This document shows, piece after piece, positions 1 to 11,447 of a stretch of DNA of 64,000 nt (position 1 is its first letter; every line of letters starts with the position of its first letter). Source of the DNA: Blasia pusilla (taxonomy: Eukaryota; Marchantiophyta; Marchantiopsida; Blasiales); NCBI GenBank assembly GCA_050084515.1, contig CM114272.1, forward strand, positions 17,794,001 to 17,858,000, in the 5' to 3' direction. Under the pieces are notes generated by a model, which ran no database searches, was not told the DNA's origin, and worked only from the letters and a program-made list of their open reading frames with translations. A program made the position numbers and the translations under genes.

Positions 1-760
1 GCCCCACAACGACACCTCTCCTCCATGGAATGATGCGGCTACCATAACACTCCTCTCCATAGAAATTCTCTGCATGGACATGTACCTCAATCACATCACT
101 AGGCCAAGTGATGGCACTGCTAAATGCTGCTAAGTTCACCACCTCTCCTAGCCGTCGCTCGATCACTGCACCTGTGAATCGAACAGGTAATGAGCTAAGG
201 CACCCATCACCTGACTGCCATCTTGGTTTGTAGGATGTTGACTCGTCCGAGTAATCCAAGGAAAACCCCATCGGGTATAACACTGCTTCACCGACCAAGA
301 CGCCGTAGGAATCTACATCTGTCACTATCGCCTTGGCTAGTACCACGGACTCATCTGTAGGATGTCCCGGGAAAATCCTCACCACGACCTCCTATCGGGT
401 GATATACTATGTGGTACTCGCTCCACCCAAGGATGTCTGTATCCGGAATGGACAACGCTCCATATCGGCTCTTGTCAAGCCCAATCCTCTGAATGACGCT
501 TTCCCCAACATCAAGGGTTACACTCATGAATCCAACAAGACGCACTCCGGACTAAAAGCTCTACCTCCGGGACTCACCAATTGGAAGACCTCTCCTCGGT
601 TATCCAGCAACACAACAGCAGGAGAAGCCATGGCATGCTCTATCACGGGTCTAGCGGGCATCTCCGCCATCCTAGCAGCCGCAGCCTGCCATGAATCTGA
701 CGTGGACGGCCCGAGCATCCGCTCCAAGGGCAGGTCCATCACCTCCTCTGCAATCATCTC
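1..760 (-). pseudogene. Retropepsin-like protease pseudogene, copy 1
   Basis: By comparison with copy 3 this is the aspartic protease region: 'VLLDS' followed by 'PLMLGKA' is visible on the minus strand around 540-495. The catalytic Gly codon of the DSG triad is replaced by TGA and a following Gln codon by TAA, so the active site is destroyed. Downstream, 'LVGEAVLYPMGFSLDY' (about 300-250) matches the 'LVGSTVLYPLGFILDF' block of copy 3. The family would cleave the gag polyprotein; this copy cannot. Confidence 0.6.
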
Positions 761-904
761 TGAACGTGACGCAAGAACTCCAACTCCGCGCTCACTTAGT
801 GAAGCGGCCAGCCGAAAAGCTCAGCGGGCGTACCCCCCAATGTCATAACATCGAAAGAAAAAAATAAAGGAGTGCGGTATACAATGGTGGCTATCCCCAA
901 CAAC

Positions 905-2500
905 GTGCTCGACACATGCCCCTCCTGAGCATCAACAATAGGAGTCATGGCACTTGCTTCTCCCATCGCCCTCCGTGCCTGTACACCAACAACATCACCA
1001 ACTCTCCAAGAACTTTGACGAGGACCCATCGATGGGGTCCTCATCGCTTCGGACAACGTGAAAGACTGAGGAAGCCTAGTCTGTTTTTTGGCTTCCCCTT
1101 GCTGTGGTTCCAACTCTGCGGCTGCTCTACACGTCACAACTGCGGCGGCCTCCATCTAGGCAATCCTGCACATCCAACCAGGATCCTCCATATCTCTGGC
1201 TGCTCCATATGATGTCGATGCCACGGATCCAGCATCGGGTAACCTCAATGCCATAGAGGCAATGTGCTCATGTAGCTGATGTATCTGAGCAGCCATCCCA
1301 GCCTCATGTCCGGCATCTCCCTCGGCGTGTCTAGGTGGTGGTACTCTACCTCCTCCATGGGCAGCTCCACCACCCTGTCAGGAAACTCCAGCTCCTCGCC
1401 CCCGAACAGGACCACCTGGTGCACGATCTCTAGCCCACCCGGACTGGTTACTCGTTCTGGTGCCCTCTTTGGCCCTCGGTCTAGACGTAACTCACGATGT
1501 AAATTGAAACACCTGGCACGTGTATGACCATACCTTTGACAATAATCACACTGATAACCTCCTGGTGCAACACCATCTCCTCCTCCATGCTAAGGCACAC
1601 GTCCATGACCCTCACGAGTGCAATCATGTTGATGATGGGCTCCACTACATGACCAACAAGTAATAGTTGGCGGCTATTGCTGAGCCGCATCCGAAGGCGC
1701 AGGTATCTATGGCACGGCCTCCCGGTATCCTTCCTGAGCTCGTGGTGCCACAGTCGACCTATCTCGGAGTCCACGTTGCACAAGTGGTGCAGCCAATCGT
1801 GATTGGTCTCGCCTTGAACCCATGGTGGCTACGCTCTCCTCCGCGATGTTGCGCTCGATGTTCTCGAAGGTCCTAAAAATATCTCTCAACATAGGGGAGG
1901 TGTTCATAAGAAGCATCCCTTCTCGCACTCGTGTCCGCAGGGTCTGGTCCAGCATCGCGTACCATGACTCGATAGCCTAAATCTCCGTCACCCGCTGAGT
2001 AACGTTGATCAACCAACCCAAGCGAGTGTAAGCCTCATGTAAACTCTCACCCAGGTGCCTCTGGAAGTCGTGGATGCTCCGCAACTTCTCCGTCCATACC
2101 CCTTGTTAGCTGGCCCTCAACTCAGCGAAGAACTCAACCATGGGGTTGAACCTGGGACAAACCCGACTAGATGGTGCAACTGCTCTAGTGCGAGTGACCC
2201 CTCCTAAAAAATCACTAGTGGAAGAGGAAGTAGCCTCTCGTGACTCCTCCTCCTGATCTGGGAACGGCTCCGTCCATGACACATAGTGTGGGTCATAGTA
2301 GAGTCGCCATGCCTCAATCTCCTAGGCATATTTGTGGGAGAACTCATGGTAATCGTCCATGGGAGCCCCCTCTAAATGCTGGAACAAACCATTCCATGTT
2401 GTAAAAGATTTTAACTCTCTAGAGTTCCCGGCCCACTGGGAGTAGCATCAACTCCTAAACTCTGCTATGAAATCGTGCAACTCAATCGTGCCTACTGCAC
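905..2500 (-). pseudogene. gag pseudogene of copy 1 with two zinc knuckles
   Basis: Broken gag. The capsid-like part lies between about 2470 and 1700. The first knuckle (about 1632-1594) reads CWSCSGAHHQHDC, a CX2CX3HX4C pattern; the second (about 1546-1505) reads CDYCQRYGHTRARC, CX2CX4HX4C. Both are intact at residue level and in the same frame, but an in-frame TAG at 1592-1590 separates them. A further TAG at 1979-1977 lies where copy 3 has CAG. Retroelement zinc knuckles bind the genomic RNA during packaging. The assignment rests on motif order shared with copies 2 and 3. Frames change several times, so no intact product is expected. Confidence 0.7.
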
Positions 2501-3699
2501 GTAAAAACCTACGCGGTCCTCTACCCCGGTCGTCCATCTCGTACGCCCAACTGGTGGGACCACTCAGAATGTGTGGCGATATGCTCACAAAATCCCCTAC
2601 ACCCTCCTCCTTGTCTCACGATGACACACAAGTAGGTCGAGGTGGTCCCTCACGTGGAGACCCTCGGAACCTCGCGCCACTCCGCGTAAACCCTCTAGAG
2701 CTACTCTCAAGTCCACTACCTCGCCTCTCAAAATCCTGAAAGGACACCGTGATGGCCCGCGTGCCCCTCTCACACGATCACTCTCAATCTCGCGAGTAAT
2801 CCCTCAATTACTCAAACAAAATATGCGGCATTCAATCTACACTCTCTCACTGAGACGTGTGTTGTGCGCCAACAAGCAGCGTGGTGCGGCAAATCACTGA
2901 TCTATCATCTCATCAACAAACCATTCTCAACTCTGGACATGCCACACAGGTCTATGTCCCCTAAACCACATACATGAATGATGCTCTCACCATCCACACA
3001 ACCCAATATCCCCAAATAAACTACCCAAATCCCAGAATCCCTCACGCGTGCAAGGTAAAGGACCTGAATGGGTAACCTGAACACATGTCGATGTCGCTCC
3101 TCAGCTACTGCAGTCTCGACCCCAACTCAGTTGTGAAGAAAACTCCTCCAATCAGCAAGTCGTACTCCTCTCGTACTGACGCTGCTCAACCTCCTCGATG
3201 TGCGGTGTAGGTCGAGCGGTCCGGTGCGGCTCTGGCGGAACGGAACGGCTACAAACAGCACGACACTCGGGAATGGGGTGCGGCACTCGGCGGTATACCC
3301 TCCTCAATCAGCAATTCACACGCTCTGCTCCTTAGTGAAGGAGCGGTTCCGCAATCGAGACGGTGCAATGTGGCCATGAGCGACACGGCGTAGCAATCGG
3401 CGGCGCGTTGCAGCTACGGGCGTCACGACACGGTATTCGATCGTCGTCGAGCGGCTACCAATCACAATATAACAACATGAAATCAAAACTCAAACACCAT
3501 AATCGGAGGTCATCTGATATCACTGGTTGAAGACAAAACAACGATGATGATGGCGGGCAAAATAAAGTACGTGGTGGCGACGCAAGTCAGAGAATCAACG
3601 AACGTCGTGGAAGACCCTCCACTCCGTAATGGCGGCTATGGCAACCAGAGGGTGGACAACGGAAAATGGACCATTGACGCTTATGGTTGACTGTTGATG

Positions 3700-5330
3700 G
3701 TGATGGCCGATTGGTGATGGTGACTATGACGGAGACGGCCGCTGCCGGCGTGGCGGCTGGTTTAGGGTTTGAAAATTTTAACCCTAAAAATCACTTAGCA
3801 ATGGCAGTTTTGCAAGATTAACCATAACTTTTTTCTTGCAACTCCAAATTACATACTATTTGTTGCACAGCTTCACGATCTACAATAGTTTTAAAAAATA
3901 TTTAGAATCAGACATTCCACTAAAAACTGATGGGAGCTGTCGTAAAGCCCAATGTCTCTTTCTCCTACACAAAATTTGGCAACAATTTTGCATTGATTTC
4001 TTCCAAAAAAAAATGTAAAACCTATAAAAATACAAATCGTCAAGCTGCAAGATGCTCTCGAGAACTCCGGCATGGGGCATCCCGCCCCCATAATCAATCC
4101 CTATCAGAAATTGTGCAGCACTTCCGTGCACAATATCCACACAAAAATCGGCAAATGCAAAGAACAATCAAAGCAACCCTTGCTCCGGTGAGCACTCTCA
4201 TGAACCGCTGAACGGGGAACACGGTCCTCAACCTGAAAAAACAGCAAGTGACCAGCGAGCTCCCCCATGAAGCTCTCTCACTCTCTCATTCTCTCTTTGT
4301 AAAATAAGATCCAATCTCTCTCTACACCATCTCACACCATAGCTCTCAAAGGTATGCACTCTCTCTCATGTCAAACCAAACCTACTCTCCTAATGAGAGG
4401 CTTGTGTTACATTCATAAGGCAAGGGACCATAGCTCCGCCGTCTTATGCCAAGAGGTTCAACAAAGAGAGACTGAGGTCTCAAGCTCTCTCTCTTGGAGG
4501 TACATCCCCTTCCCTCTCCCAAACCCTCTCAACGGTAACCTATGCTTGCAGGTTACCTCCTTGGCTCTTGAACTGCTGTAGCGAGTCAAGGGCCACTTCC
4601 CAAAGTGGAAATTCAACTATCTCCAACATGGGAACTTACCCGAAATAATAAGTTTCTAAGAAGTAGACCTAAGAAGACCACTTCAAACATGCTTCCATCA
4701 CTCTCCATGTAAGCACAATTTTTTACATTGCTAGTCTAAGCCAGCTATAGAGTAAGCCACCCAGAGGGGTATTATTTTTGGAGGACCATCTGCACATAAT
4801 TTTTATCAGTAGAAACAATTTCGGAACAATGATAGGTGCTAATAAAGACTTTGACTATGGTGTCAATAGACTACACTGCCCTTCAGGGTTTTACTTCTCA
4901 ATAGATGATAAAATTTTGGAGTGTTGATGTAGGACTCCCACTCTCACTATGTTGGGTATGAGGGCTCTTGATGCAACAAGGCATGAAATATCCCATTGAA
5001 TCAATACTGATCCATCAAATGGGATTTTCCGAAACATAACACTTGAAATTTGCTTAAAGTAAACTCTAACCATTGGGCATACCCGAAGACTTTCATGACA
5101 GTCTTGGATATTGAGAAGTGTAGGGTTCCAAAAAACTTGGAGGACACGATTTAGTTATATATTTGGCTCATGAATGGGTACATGGAGTCTTAGGAGATTG
5201 GTGGGCGTTTGACAACTTGATTTCACCGTTCTCTTAGCCATTGGGAAATATATGTATCAACAAGAAAGCCTACAAGGAAGGACTAAGAGAACAATGCAAG
5301 CAACAGGTTGATAGACGTCAGGAGTGAAGA
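3700..5330. other. Unassigned intergenic sequence
   Basis: I see no convincing gene. The left part holds a telobox-like 'tttagggttt' near 3761 and, on the minus strand, an open frame of 95 codons (4167-3880) without recognisable motifs. At 4260-4600 there is CT-rich sequence followed by a 'ggtaacct...aggttacct' inverted pair near 4534-4559. Probably decayed repeat sequence. Confidence 0.5.
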
Positions 5331-5340
5331 GGGAGACTGA

Positions 5341-5632
5341 TAAGCAACGAGGTCCATTCATTCAGACATGCAACTCGTCGCAATCCAACAGGTTGCAAGG
5401 ATTGTCTGCTTTTGGATATCTTGCAACCTGTCGGACTCTGACGGGTTACAAACTACTCCAACTGCAGATTAGAGTCCAGTAGAGCACGCACACCACACCA
5501 AAAGAATAGCAAGAAAAAAATTGCATGGAAAAGGTTTCAGTGAAGATATTTTCAGGCTAAATATTCAGGTGAAAAAACATTGCAGTTCAAAGACCCTTTC
5601 AAGCAACCCGTCGGTTTCTGACGGGTTGCAAC
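5341..5632. repeat. Left-end cluster of palindromic repeats
   Basis: Copies of the approximately 28-bp imperfect palindrome. A degenerate one ('gcaactcgtcg...caggttgc') lies at 5370-5397, and better ones at 5421-5451 (CAACCTGTCGGA...TCTGACGGGTT) and 5603-5631 (GCAACCCGTCGG...CTGACGGGTTGC). Confidence 0.75.
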
Positions 5633-5829
5633 AACATAAAAGTTTGACCCCAATTCCCGGCGGGTCATATCTAAAATAACATTGGACCATGAGCGTGAAG
5701 AGAATTGGGTGCAAAACATTGATTTCTTTATTTAAAAAAGTTTGCAATCATTTATTTACACTTCATTTCCTGAACAAGAAAATCTAGTCTATGATCTCAT
5801 CAGCCTCGTCATCTACAAAAATGTTCCTA

Positions 5830-6960
5830 ACACTTTTTGGTTCCTCTACAAGTGACTTCTCTAGGCTCGTCAGTGGCTTTTTTGCATGATTGTAGATTGG
5901 GGCGGGTATCATGAGCCGATGAGGCAACGGCCCATACCGACATATGTTTCCCAGCAGGGGCCAAGGTTGGCTTGTTGGACGTGTGGTGGGTCACGTAGGC
6001 AGAGGGAATGCCCACAACATGGAAGAGGGCCACAAATGCCTCCGATTTCTTAGGAGCCATAGAAGATGGCCCCACCAAAATTGCAGTGTGATCATTATCA
6101 CCGATATGGTCACACTAGGGATAGGTGTTATGATCTTCGTCGGGAGGTATGCATTGAGGTAAGTAGAGGACTTGGGGGCGAGAGAGTTGGTGGAGATCGA
6201 GTAGTGGATGATCATGGCGGTAGAGTGTCATCATGAGTCACAGGAGATGGAGGACGGGCACTTGATATAGCGCTCCTTATACGCATTGATCAATTGGAGC
6301 AGTGGATTGCTGCCATGACAATGATGTAGCTATAGGAAGGCCCGGAGCTAAGAGTAGCTAGTGTGGCGCTAGCCTCTACATCTTACCGCAATGCTGGTGA
6401 GGATTCTATGGGGATGGGATTTATATGCAGTGCGGCTCAGGTTGAGGTTGCTACATTGGCGAGAGTAACCAAGCCATCGAGAGGTGGGGTTGAGATTGAA
6501 CCACAAGAGGGGACCGATGGGCGGCATGCCACGCTTCCCCAGTCGTTCACATTTTTGGAGGCACTTCATACATTGTCAATGGTGCCTCGACAACTGATAG
6601 TACCCATAGATGAGGCATGTGCATCGATGTCACAAGAAGTTTGAGAGACGACTCCTATGCCAGCTCGGGAGGAGCCCGTGTGAACCATGTTGTTGGAGTT
6701 GGCCACTAGGGTGAGCCAGGCTCCATTGTTTTCTACCATGGAGTTGGCGACGTTGGGATTTGGACGAGCGGAGGTGTTCCGGCTGGGAGGTTTGGTAAGA
6801 GGAGTGGAAGAGAGGAAGAGAGGAGAGAGGGAGAGAGGAAACTACCTTCAACCCAAAGAGATATATTTTTTTGAAGAGAGCTTCCTGTGATTTGAAGAGA
6901 GTTTCCGTTGGGTTGAAGAGAGGAAGATTTTTTTGTGAATATTTTTGCACTTTTGTTCTC
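5830..6960 (+). mobile_element. Gag-protease retroelement fragment, copy 2
   Basis: Plus-strand fragment of the same gag family. It contains the first zinc knuckle as CWTCGGSRRQREC (about 5973-6011; the His is replaced by Arg), an in-frame TAG at 6060-6062, and the second knuckle as CDHYHRYGHTRDRC (about 6084-6125; the second Cys is replaced by Tyr). The linker follows with 'ALASTSYRNAGEDSMG' and 'LPQSFTFLEALHT' (6366-6580), nearly the same as in copy 3. It stops near 6.9 kb, before the DSG site. Both knuckles have lost a zinc ligand, so this copy is inactive. It is flanked by palindromic repeats of the surrounding element and looks like a later insertion. Confidence 0.7.
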
Positions 6961-7006
6961 TGTGCTTAGTCACTCTCATAGATTCAATTTTCCTCTTCCA
7001 CATTCA

Positions 7007-7036
7007 GGCAACCCGTCTGAATCCGACGGGTTGCAA
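7007..7036. repeat. Palindromic repeat, single copy
   Basis: GCAACCCGTC TGAATCC GACGGGTTGC: arms match perfectly over 10 bp around a 7-nt centre. It lies just right of the retroelement fragment and left of the SWIM-coding end of the transposase. Confidence 0.8.
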
Positions 7037-7212
7037 GTTGCACAAAATAAATAAAAAATGAAAAATAATTGCAATAAAAAATGTGGAACAAGTCACTTTT
7101 TCCATCCAAGGTCTGGAAAAAATCTATCATTTTCCCTTGGTAGAATAGAGGTCAAGATCATACCGAACATTCTCGAAAATGAAAGTACAATCTAAGACCT
7201 CATTTTGCATCC

Positions 7213-10200
7213 TCAAAGTGGTTTTTTTTTAATACTTCGCACTTCTTTGAGGGACAAAATTGGTTGGTGGATTCCTACTCCTACCTCCGACTCTCTTAAA
7301 ACTACAAGAAACACATAGTATATGTGCTTACAAGAGAAATACCTTTTCCCAGTTGTCTCTCTTTGGACAAAGTCATCACAGAAACATGTGGGAAAGCAAC
7401 AGATGTGTACCACATACATCCCTATGACACTTGAATTCAAAGTGTTGTTCTTGACACAATACATCCTTCCTATTCCATTGCCACTATGAATGTCTTTTGT
7501 GGCAATGATTTCTATGTTTTCCTTCCGAGCTAATGCAATTCGCTTTGCTCTCTCCATCGTTGGTCCACACATTTTATTTCTCTTAACCCCATTTCTAGAC
7601 TCGAACAGAAATAGTGGATTGAGATCATCCACCTTCTCCGGATACATGTTGACATCAATCTTGGGTTGAATCCGAAATGCAAAGTTCTATGTTATGCAAA
7701 CGTGCTCCAAACTCCCATCGTCTACGAGTCTGAAACCGGCACTTGTAAGATTTTTGACTTCCTCCTGAGTACAATTGGTACTTGCAATAATGAGCCAAAT
7801 TGTGGGGGTATTCCTTGGAGCTCCAATGGTAGCTCGATAAGACTTTTGGAAAGCGCATGATTCATTTGGCCAGAATAAGTACTTCAATTGATCCCCAGTC
7901 CTGGTGAAACGATCAAAGGTTTTGAGCCCCCAAAAGCCAGGCAGTGGTCGTCCAGTCCTTGTACAATTCTTATTCAGAAAAGTGCCATATGCTCTCCTAT
8001 TGCCATTGGATCCTTCCCTGCAAGTGGGTCCACGTCCAGGGTTTCTTAGAGATATATGCCACCTTTTGAGGTTGCAATCTACCTCAATGACCGACATCCC
8101 ATATTATTGAACTACCCCAAAGACCGGATGTTGCAAAGTTCCAACAATAGAGGGATTTTGAAATAAAACATTCAAAGATTCTGGAGAAGTTACTTCTACT
8201 CAAAATTGGGAGCAATCCGGTGTCTCCGAATACCTTGGCGGGGTAATTTTTTTCATCCAAATCAATCATCGGGTTTGTTCCTCGATGCTGACGCTTGACT
8301 TGCCTGAAGTCAAGATACTTATCTGGTCTCTAGGAGTCTGGCTCAGAATGTTCTACCACCATCTCTGTAGGACGTAGCATCCCCACAAATATCCCCACCA
8401 ATGTGGACGTCTTGCTTGAGGGGAGTTTTGGCTAGGCACCGATTGAAGGCTTCCACATACAATTCCTCATCACCAGATCTCACAACGGCCCTAACATCGA
8501 GCTCGTAAATCAAATGACACTCTCGGCACCACTTCTCTTGGGGCAGAGGCCATTTTCATGAATGTTCAATCCCTACAGCGAGGAAAATCTGAGAAGGGAA
8601 TAGAAAAAGCTCTGTAAGTGATTTTTTCTAAACTTTTTTCGAAAATGTAAGAAGGGAATGGAAAAAGCTCTGTAAGCCCGGAGACCGACGGCTTGCACGA
8701 AGTATCGACACACGAAGCTTTGCAATCTGTCGAAATCCGACGAGTTGCAGTTAACTTGCACTGATGCAACCTGTTGGAATCCGAAGAGTTACAGACTGTT
8801 GCAGACTAGTGCAACCTGGCAGAATCAGACAGGTTGCAGATTGAGTTAACTCGCACCCTTGTAGCTTGCAACCCTTCGAAAACAAGCTATTTTCAAACCT
8901 ACTATACTTTCTTACTTGCAACTTCCAACTCATCAAGACTGACAGGTTGCACACTGAGGCAACCAGTCATATCCGACGGCATGCTTGGCTTTTGAGATTT
9001 GAATTCCCTATCATTCCGACGGATTGCAACTTGAGCTGCAACTTTTCAAATAATTCTCAGCATGAGTTGGAAAGGAGGAAATATTGTACTCACCTGCCGC
9101 ATGAAGTTTCTCTATTGTCTCATTCGTACGGTCCACCAATTGAGCCAAGAGCAGAACTCGTTGTACTTTCCCTCAATTGCATGCTTCCTCCACCACCCAT
9201 GAAGTTCTTCTTGGCACTCCATGGCCTGTTTCAAGGTTTTGCTATCCTTGTAGCGTTGGAGTACAGCGACATGCTTTGTTCTCTTATTCTCCTTGATGTA
9301 AGATTTGGTGTACTGGGTTACAGACTATTTCCAATTGAAAGCATCAGACTTTTCCCTCTCTGATTGAACTTCTCCACCCCATAATCCATCCCGATTGTGC
9401 ATTGTCCGCCATGAATCCATAAATTTCCGGGGGTGGTCTTTCGTTTTCCTTCACCACCTGCAATAAGAGTAACCAACACATCTTCAAGCTTCCAACATCT
9501 TCTGCTTTTACCTCATAGAAAAATATGGTTTTGAGTCCCTTCTCCATATGGTTGTAAATGTGAGCACCCATGGTCAACCATCCATTCAGCACTTTGTAGC
9601 AAATATCAAAGCTTACCCAGCAACTGTAAAGATCTTTCCCTTCCCTCATTCGATCAATAAGATCGAGGTCACTAGGCTACCTTGTCGTATATATTTTGAA
9701 GACATAAGCCCTCGATCTCTCGCCTTCCTGGCCCATGAACTGCCATCTCTGAATAAATGGAAATCTAGAGTTAGCCTTGATTTTGGCGATGGCATCCATT
9801 TCAATCATATTCCCATCAAGTACTCGTATTTGACGCAATAAGTTCCTTAAGCATTCAACCTATGAATCGTATGAATTGTCGGCCTGGTGTACTCCGACGT
9901 AGAACTGTAGTCTTGCACAATGAAAAATATGTATACTGGACACGCTGTAATGCAAAAAGGGGATTCTTAACAATGAGGACATCGATGGCCTCCCGACGGT
10001 ATGGTCGCACCAACCTCATATGGAGTTTTTGCATTCTGTAGGGGGAATTACGACGTATTGACTTACTGGGCTATTTCACCTACGACAACCTTCGTACTGT
10101 CCACCCTAACATCCTTAGAAACAAAGATTGTTCCGATTCGGAGAAGAAATCGCAGTGAGAGGAAATTTTCATCCACTTGTATGTAAGACTCACGAGCTTG

Positions 10201-10272
10201 CGGTCGAATTATTTATGATTGAAAAAGGGCCATTAGATGACTGCCATAGGTGAGTTTCACATAATTATCCAT
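7213..10272 (-). pseudogene. Transposase pseudogene with C-terminal SWIM zinc finger
   Basis: Minus-strand gene read from ATG at 10272. The N-terminus begins 'MDNYVKLTYGSHLMALF', runs open after one stop to 'VDSTKVVVGEIAQ', then shows a Cys/His cluster (HRCPHC...HIFHC, about 9985-9900). A core-like region (9830-9380) contains 'GWLTMGAHIYNHMEKG', 'FFYEVKAEDVGSLKMCW' and 'YGFMADNAQSGW', the last likely around a catalytic Asp. Next comes a Trp-rich part, 'WWRKHAIEGKYNEFCSWLNWW', then a probable intron with donor GTGAGT at about 9093 and acceptor near 8585. The C-terminus holds a SWIM motif, CFC...F...SCKHIYYVFLVVL (about 7390-7300), a CxC...CxH zinc finger common in MULE-type transposases. At least five stops and a frameshift near 9390 break it. 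Relation to MULE or another DDE superfamily is inferred; the 'GFMADxAQ' signature resembles a family I recall from mosses and lycophytes. It is divergent from the gene at 11448. Confidence 0.6.
8720..9030. repeat. Palindromic repeats inside the transposase intron
   Basis: Imperfect palindromes at 8720-8750, 8764-8794 and 8811-8841, and half or degenerate copies at 8868-8880, 8943-8950, 8960-8985 and 9018-9029. All lie within the segment I read as a minus-strand intron (about 9093 to 8585). Confidence 0.7.
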
Positions 10273-10335
10273 TTGCAGATAATTCCACCGGGAGAAGAAT
10301 GAGAATAAGAATAAGAATTAGAATGAGAATGTTTA

Positions 10336-10342
10336 ATTTATA
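10336..10342 (-). promoter_or_regulatory. TATA box of the transposase gene
   Basis: The minus strand reads CACTATAAATTAAAC. This TATA motif is 64 bp upstream of the ATG at 10272, which leaves room for a short leader. It supports the start chosen for the transposase. Confidence 0.5.
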
Positions 10343-10493
10343 GTGAATAGTAACCGTTATTCTCCTGAAAAAAATCGACTGAAAAGCCATTGGTTGGTAG
10401 GTAAGATTGTCTAACACTGTGGATTCCCTTGGATTGATCACATTGAAAGTTTCCGGATTTTTCTGATTTCCTCATTAACGAGGTTAGTTCAAC

Positions 10494-10645
10494 CCTTCGG
10501 ATTCTGACAAGTTACAATGTATTGAAGTTCGACAAGTTCCAAATTTTATAAATCTGAATGATTAAGAATCGTCGGACTCCGCCAAGTTGCCCAACAAAGT
10601 GCAACCGCAAACCTTCAAAGTCCGATGGGTTGCGTGGGGTCTCGA
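10494..10645. repeat. Palindromic repeats between the divergent genes, left group
   Basis: Degenerate copies at 10494-10520 (CAACCCTTCGG...CTGACAAGTTACAA), about 10568-10590, and a half copy at 10617-10632 (AAGTCCGATGGGTTGC). Confidence 0.6.
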
Positions 10646-10661
10646 GAAGTCCCGTCGATGA

Positions 10662-10677
10662 CCCTAAACCCTAAACC
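10662..10677. repeat. Short telomere-like repeat / telobox
   Basis: CCCTAAACCCTAAACC: two units of the plant-type telomere repeat. In plants such teloboxes are common near transcription start sites; this one sits in the divergent intergenic region. Confidence 0.6.
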
Positions 10678-10724
10678 ATTTGTCCTTACAACCCATCGTC
10701 ATTACATGTTGCACTTCGTGCAAA

Positions 10725-11035
10725 CTATCGGAGCCCGTTGGTTGCACGGGATTCTCCGTCGGTACCCCCTCCCCGTGCAACATGTTTGGTTCCATCGGAG
10801 TCGGATTGCACAGGGATCTCGCCTCAATTTTCCTTGTTGAGGGAACTGTGCAACCCGTTGAAGATCGACGGGTTGTATGGGGACCGCGTCTCAATTTCCC
10901 TTGTCGAGGAGATCGTGTAACCCGTTGGAGACCGACGAGTTGCTCGAGGACCTTGCCTTGAGATCCCACCATGAGGGAAGCGTGCAACCCATTGGAGACC
11001 AACGAGTTGCACGTCCGACGGGACCAACGGATTGC
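10725..11035. repeat. Tandem array of palindrome-bearing units, about 65 bp each
   Basis: Palindrome starts at about 10727, 10788, 10850, 10917 and 10984 give a spacing of 61-67 bp. The spacer is also shared: 'tctcgcctcaattttccttg' in one unit against 'cgcgtctcaatttcccttg' in the next. This is a true degenerate tandem repeat whose best-conserved part is the palindrome. A further copy near 11015 ends the array just upstream of the plus-strand promoter. Confidence 0.75.
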
Positions 11036-11063
11036 ACATTTTTCACGTACAAAGCACCGTAAC

Positions 11064-11134
11064 GGCTGACGTCGCCCTCGGTGCAACGGTTCCCATAAAC
11101 CAACCATCAGATCAACGGCTCAAAAAGTATAAAA
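11064..11134 (+). promoter_or_regulatory. Promoter of the plus-strand gene: TGACGTC and TATA box
   Basis: TATAAAA at 11128-11134 in a GC-flanked context, about 60 bp downstream of a TGACGTC palindrome near 11066 (bZIP-type site). A transcription start near 11160 would be expected, before the ATG at 11448. It makes the plus gene a mirror of the TATA-headed transposase. Confidence 0.5.
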
Positions 11135-11447
11135 GGCACAAATTTTGCTCATTTCCTTTTTTCATTCCACGATTTCAGTTGGAGCTCTTCCTCCACCAAC
11201 CAGTCCTCCCGGTAGTTGAGGTTCCCGTGTCCGCTGATCACGTCGGTTACTTGGAGCCCTTTGGTGGAAGGTAACGATGTTGCAACACATCACGCTTTGA
11301 GAGTTGGGCTTAGGCAAGCCCCTCCGCTAGAAGGTCACAACGCTTGAAGAAATGACACTTTGAGTGTTTCACGAGGCTTTGGTTGATTGATTTTGAGTGC
11401 AGTGCAAATAACATTGACGAGGAAGAAGACTCAAATGAACTTGCACC

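Larger units (their letters stand above)
1..3700 (-). mobile_element. LTR-retroelement relic, gag-protease family copy 1
   Basis: Minus-strand relic; the left part lies outside the window. Reading leftwards from about 2.5 kb it shows a capsid-like gag with the landmark 'WNGLFQHLEGAPMDDY', a helical stretch ending in 'LDQTLRTRVREGM' (about 1.9 kb), two CCHC zinc knuckles (about 1.63 and 1.5 kb), a linker with 'QSFTLSEA' (about 1.05 kb), and a protease-like region (below 0.76 kb). The same modules in the same order occur in copies 2, 3 and 4 of this window. Many stops and frame changes make it a pseudogene. The right boundary near 3.7 kb is a guess: the coding match ends near 2.5 kb, and the rest is taken as leader or LTR because 'gaatgggtaacct' near 3068 recurs near 52873 beside copy 3. 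Confidence 0.7.

Noticed and set aside
333-848. Open frame of 171 codons on the plus strand
   Set aside because: It is the antisense of the protease pseudogene of copy 1 and has no motif of its own.
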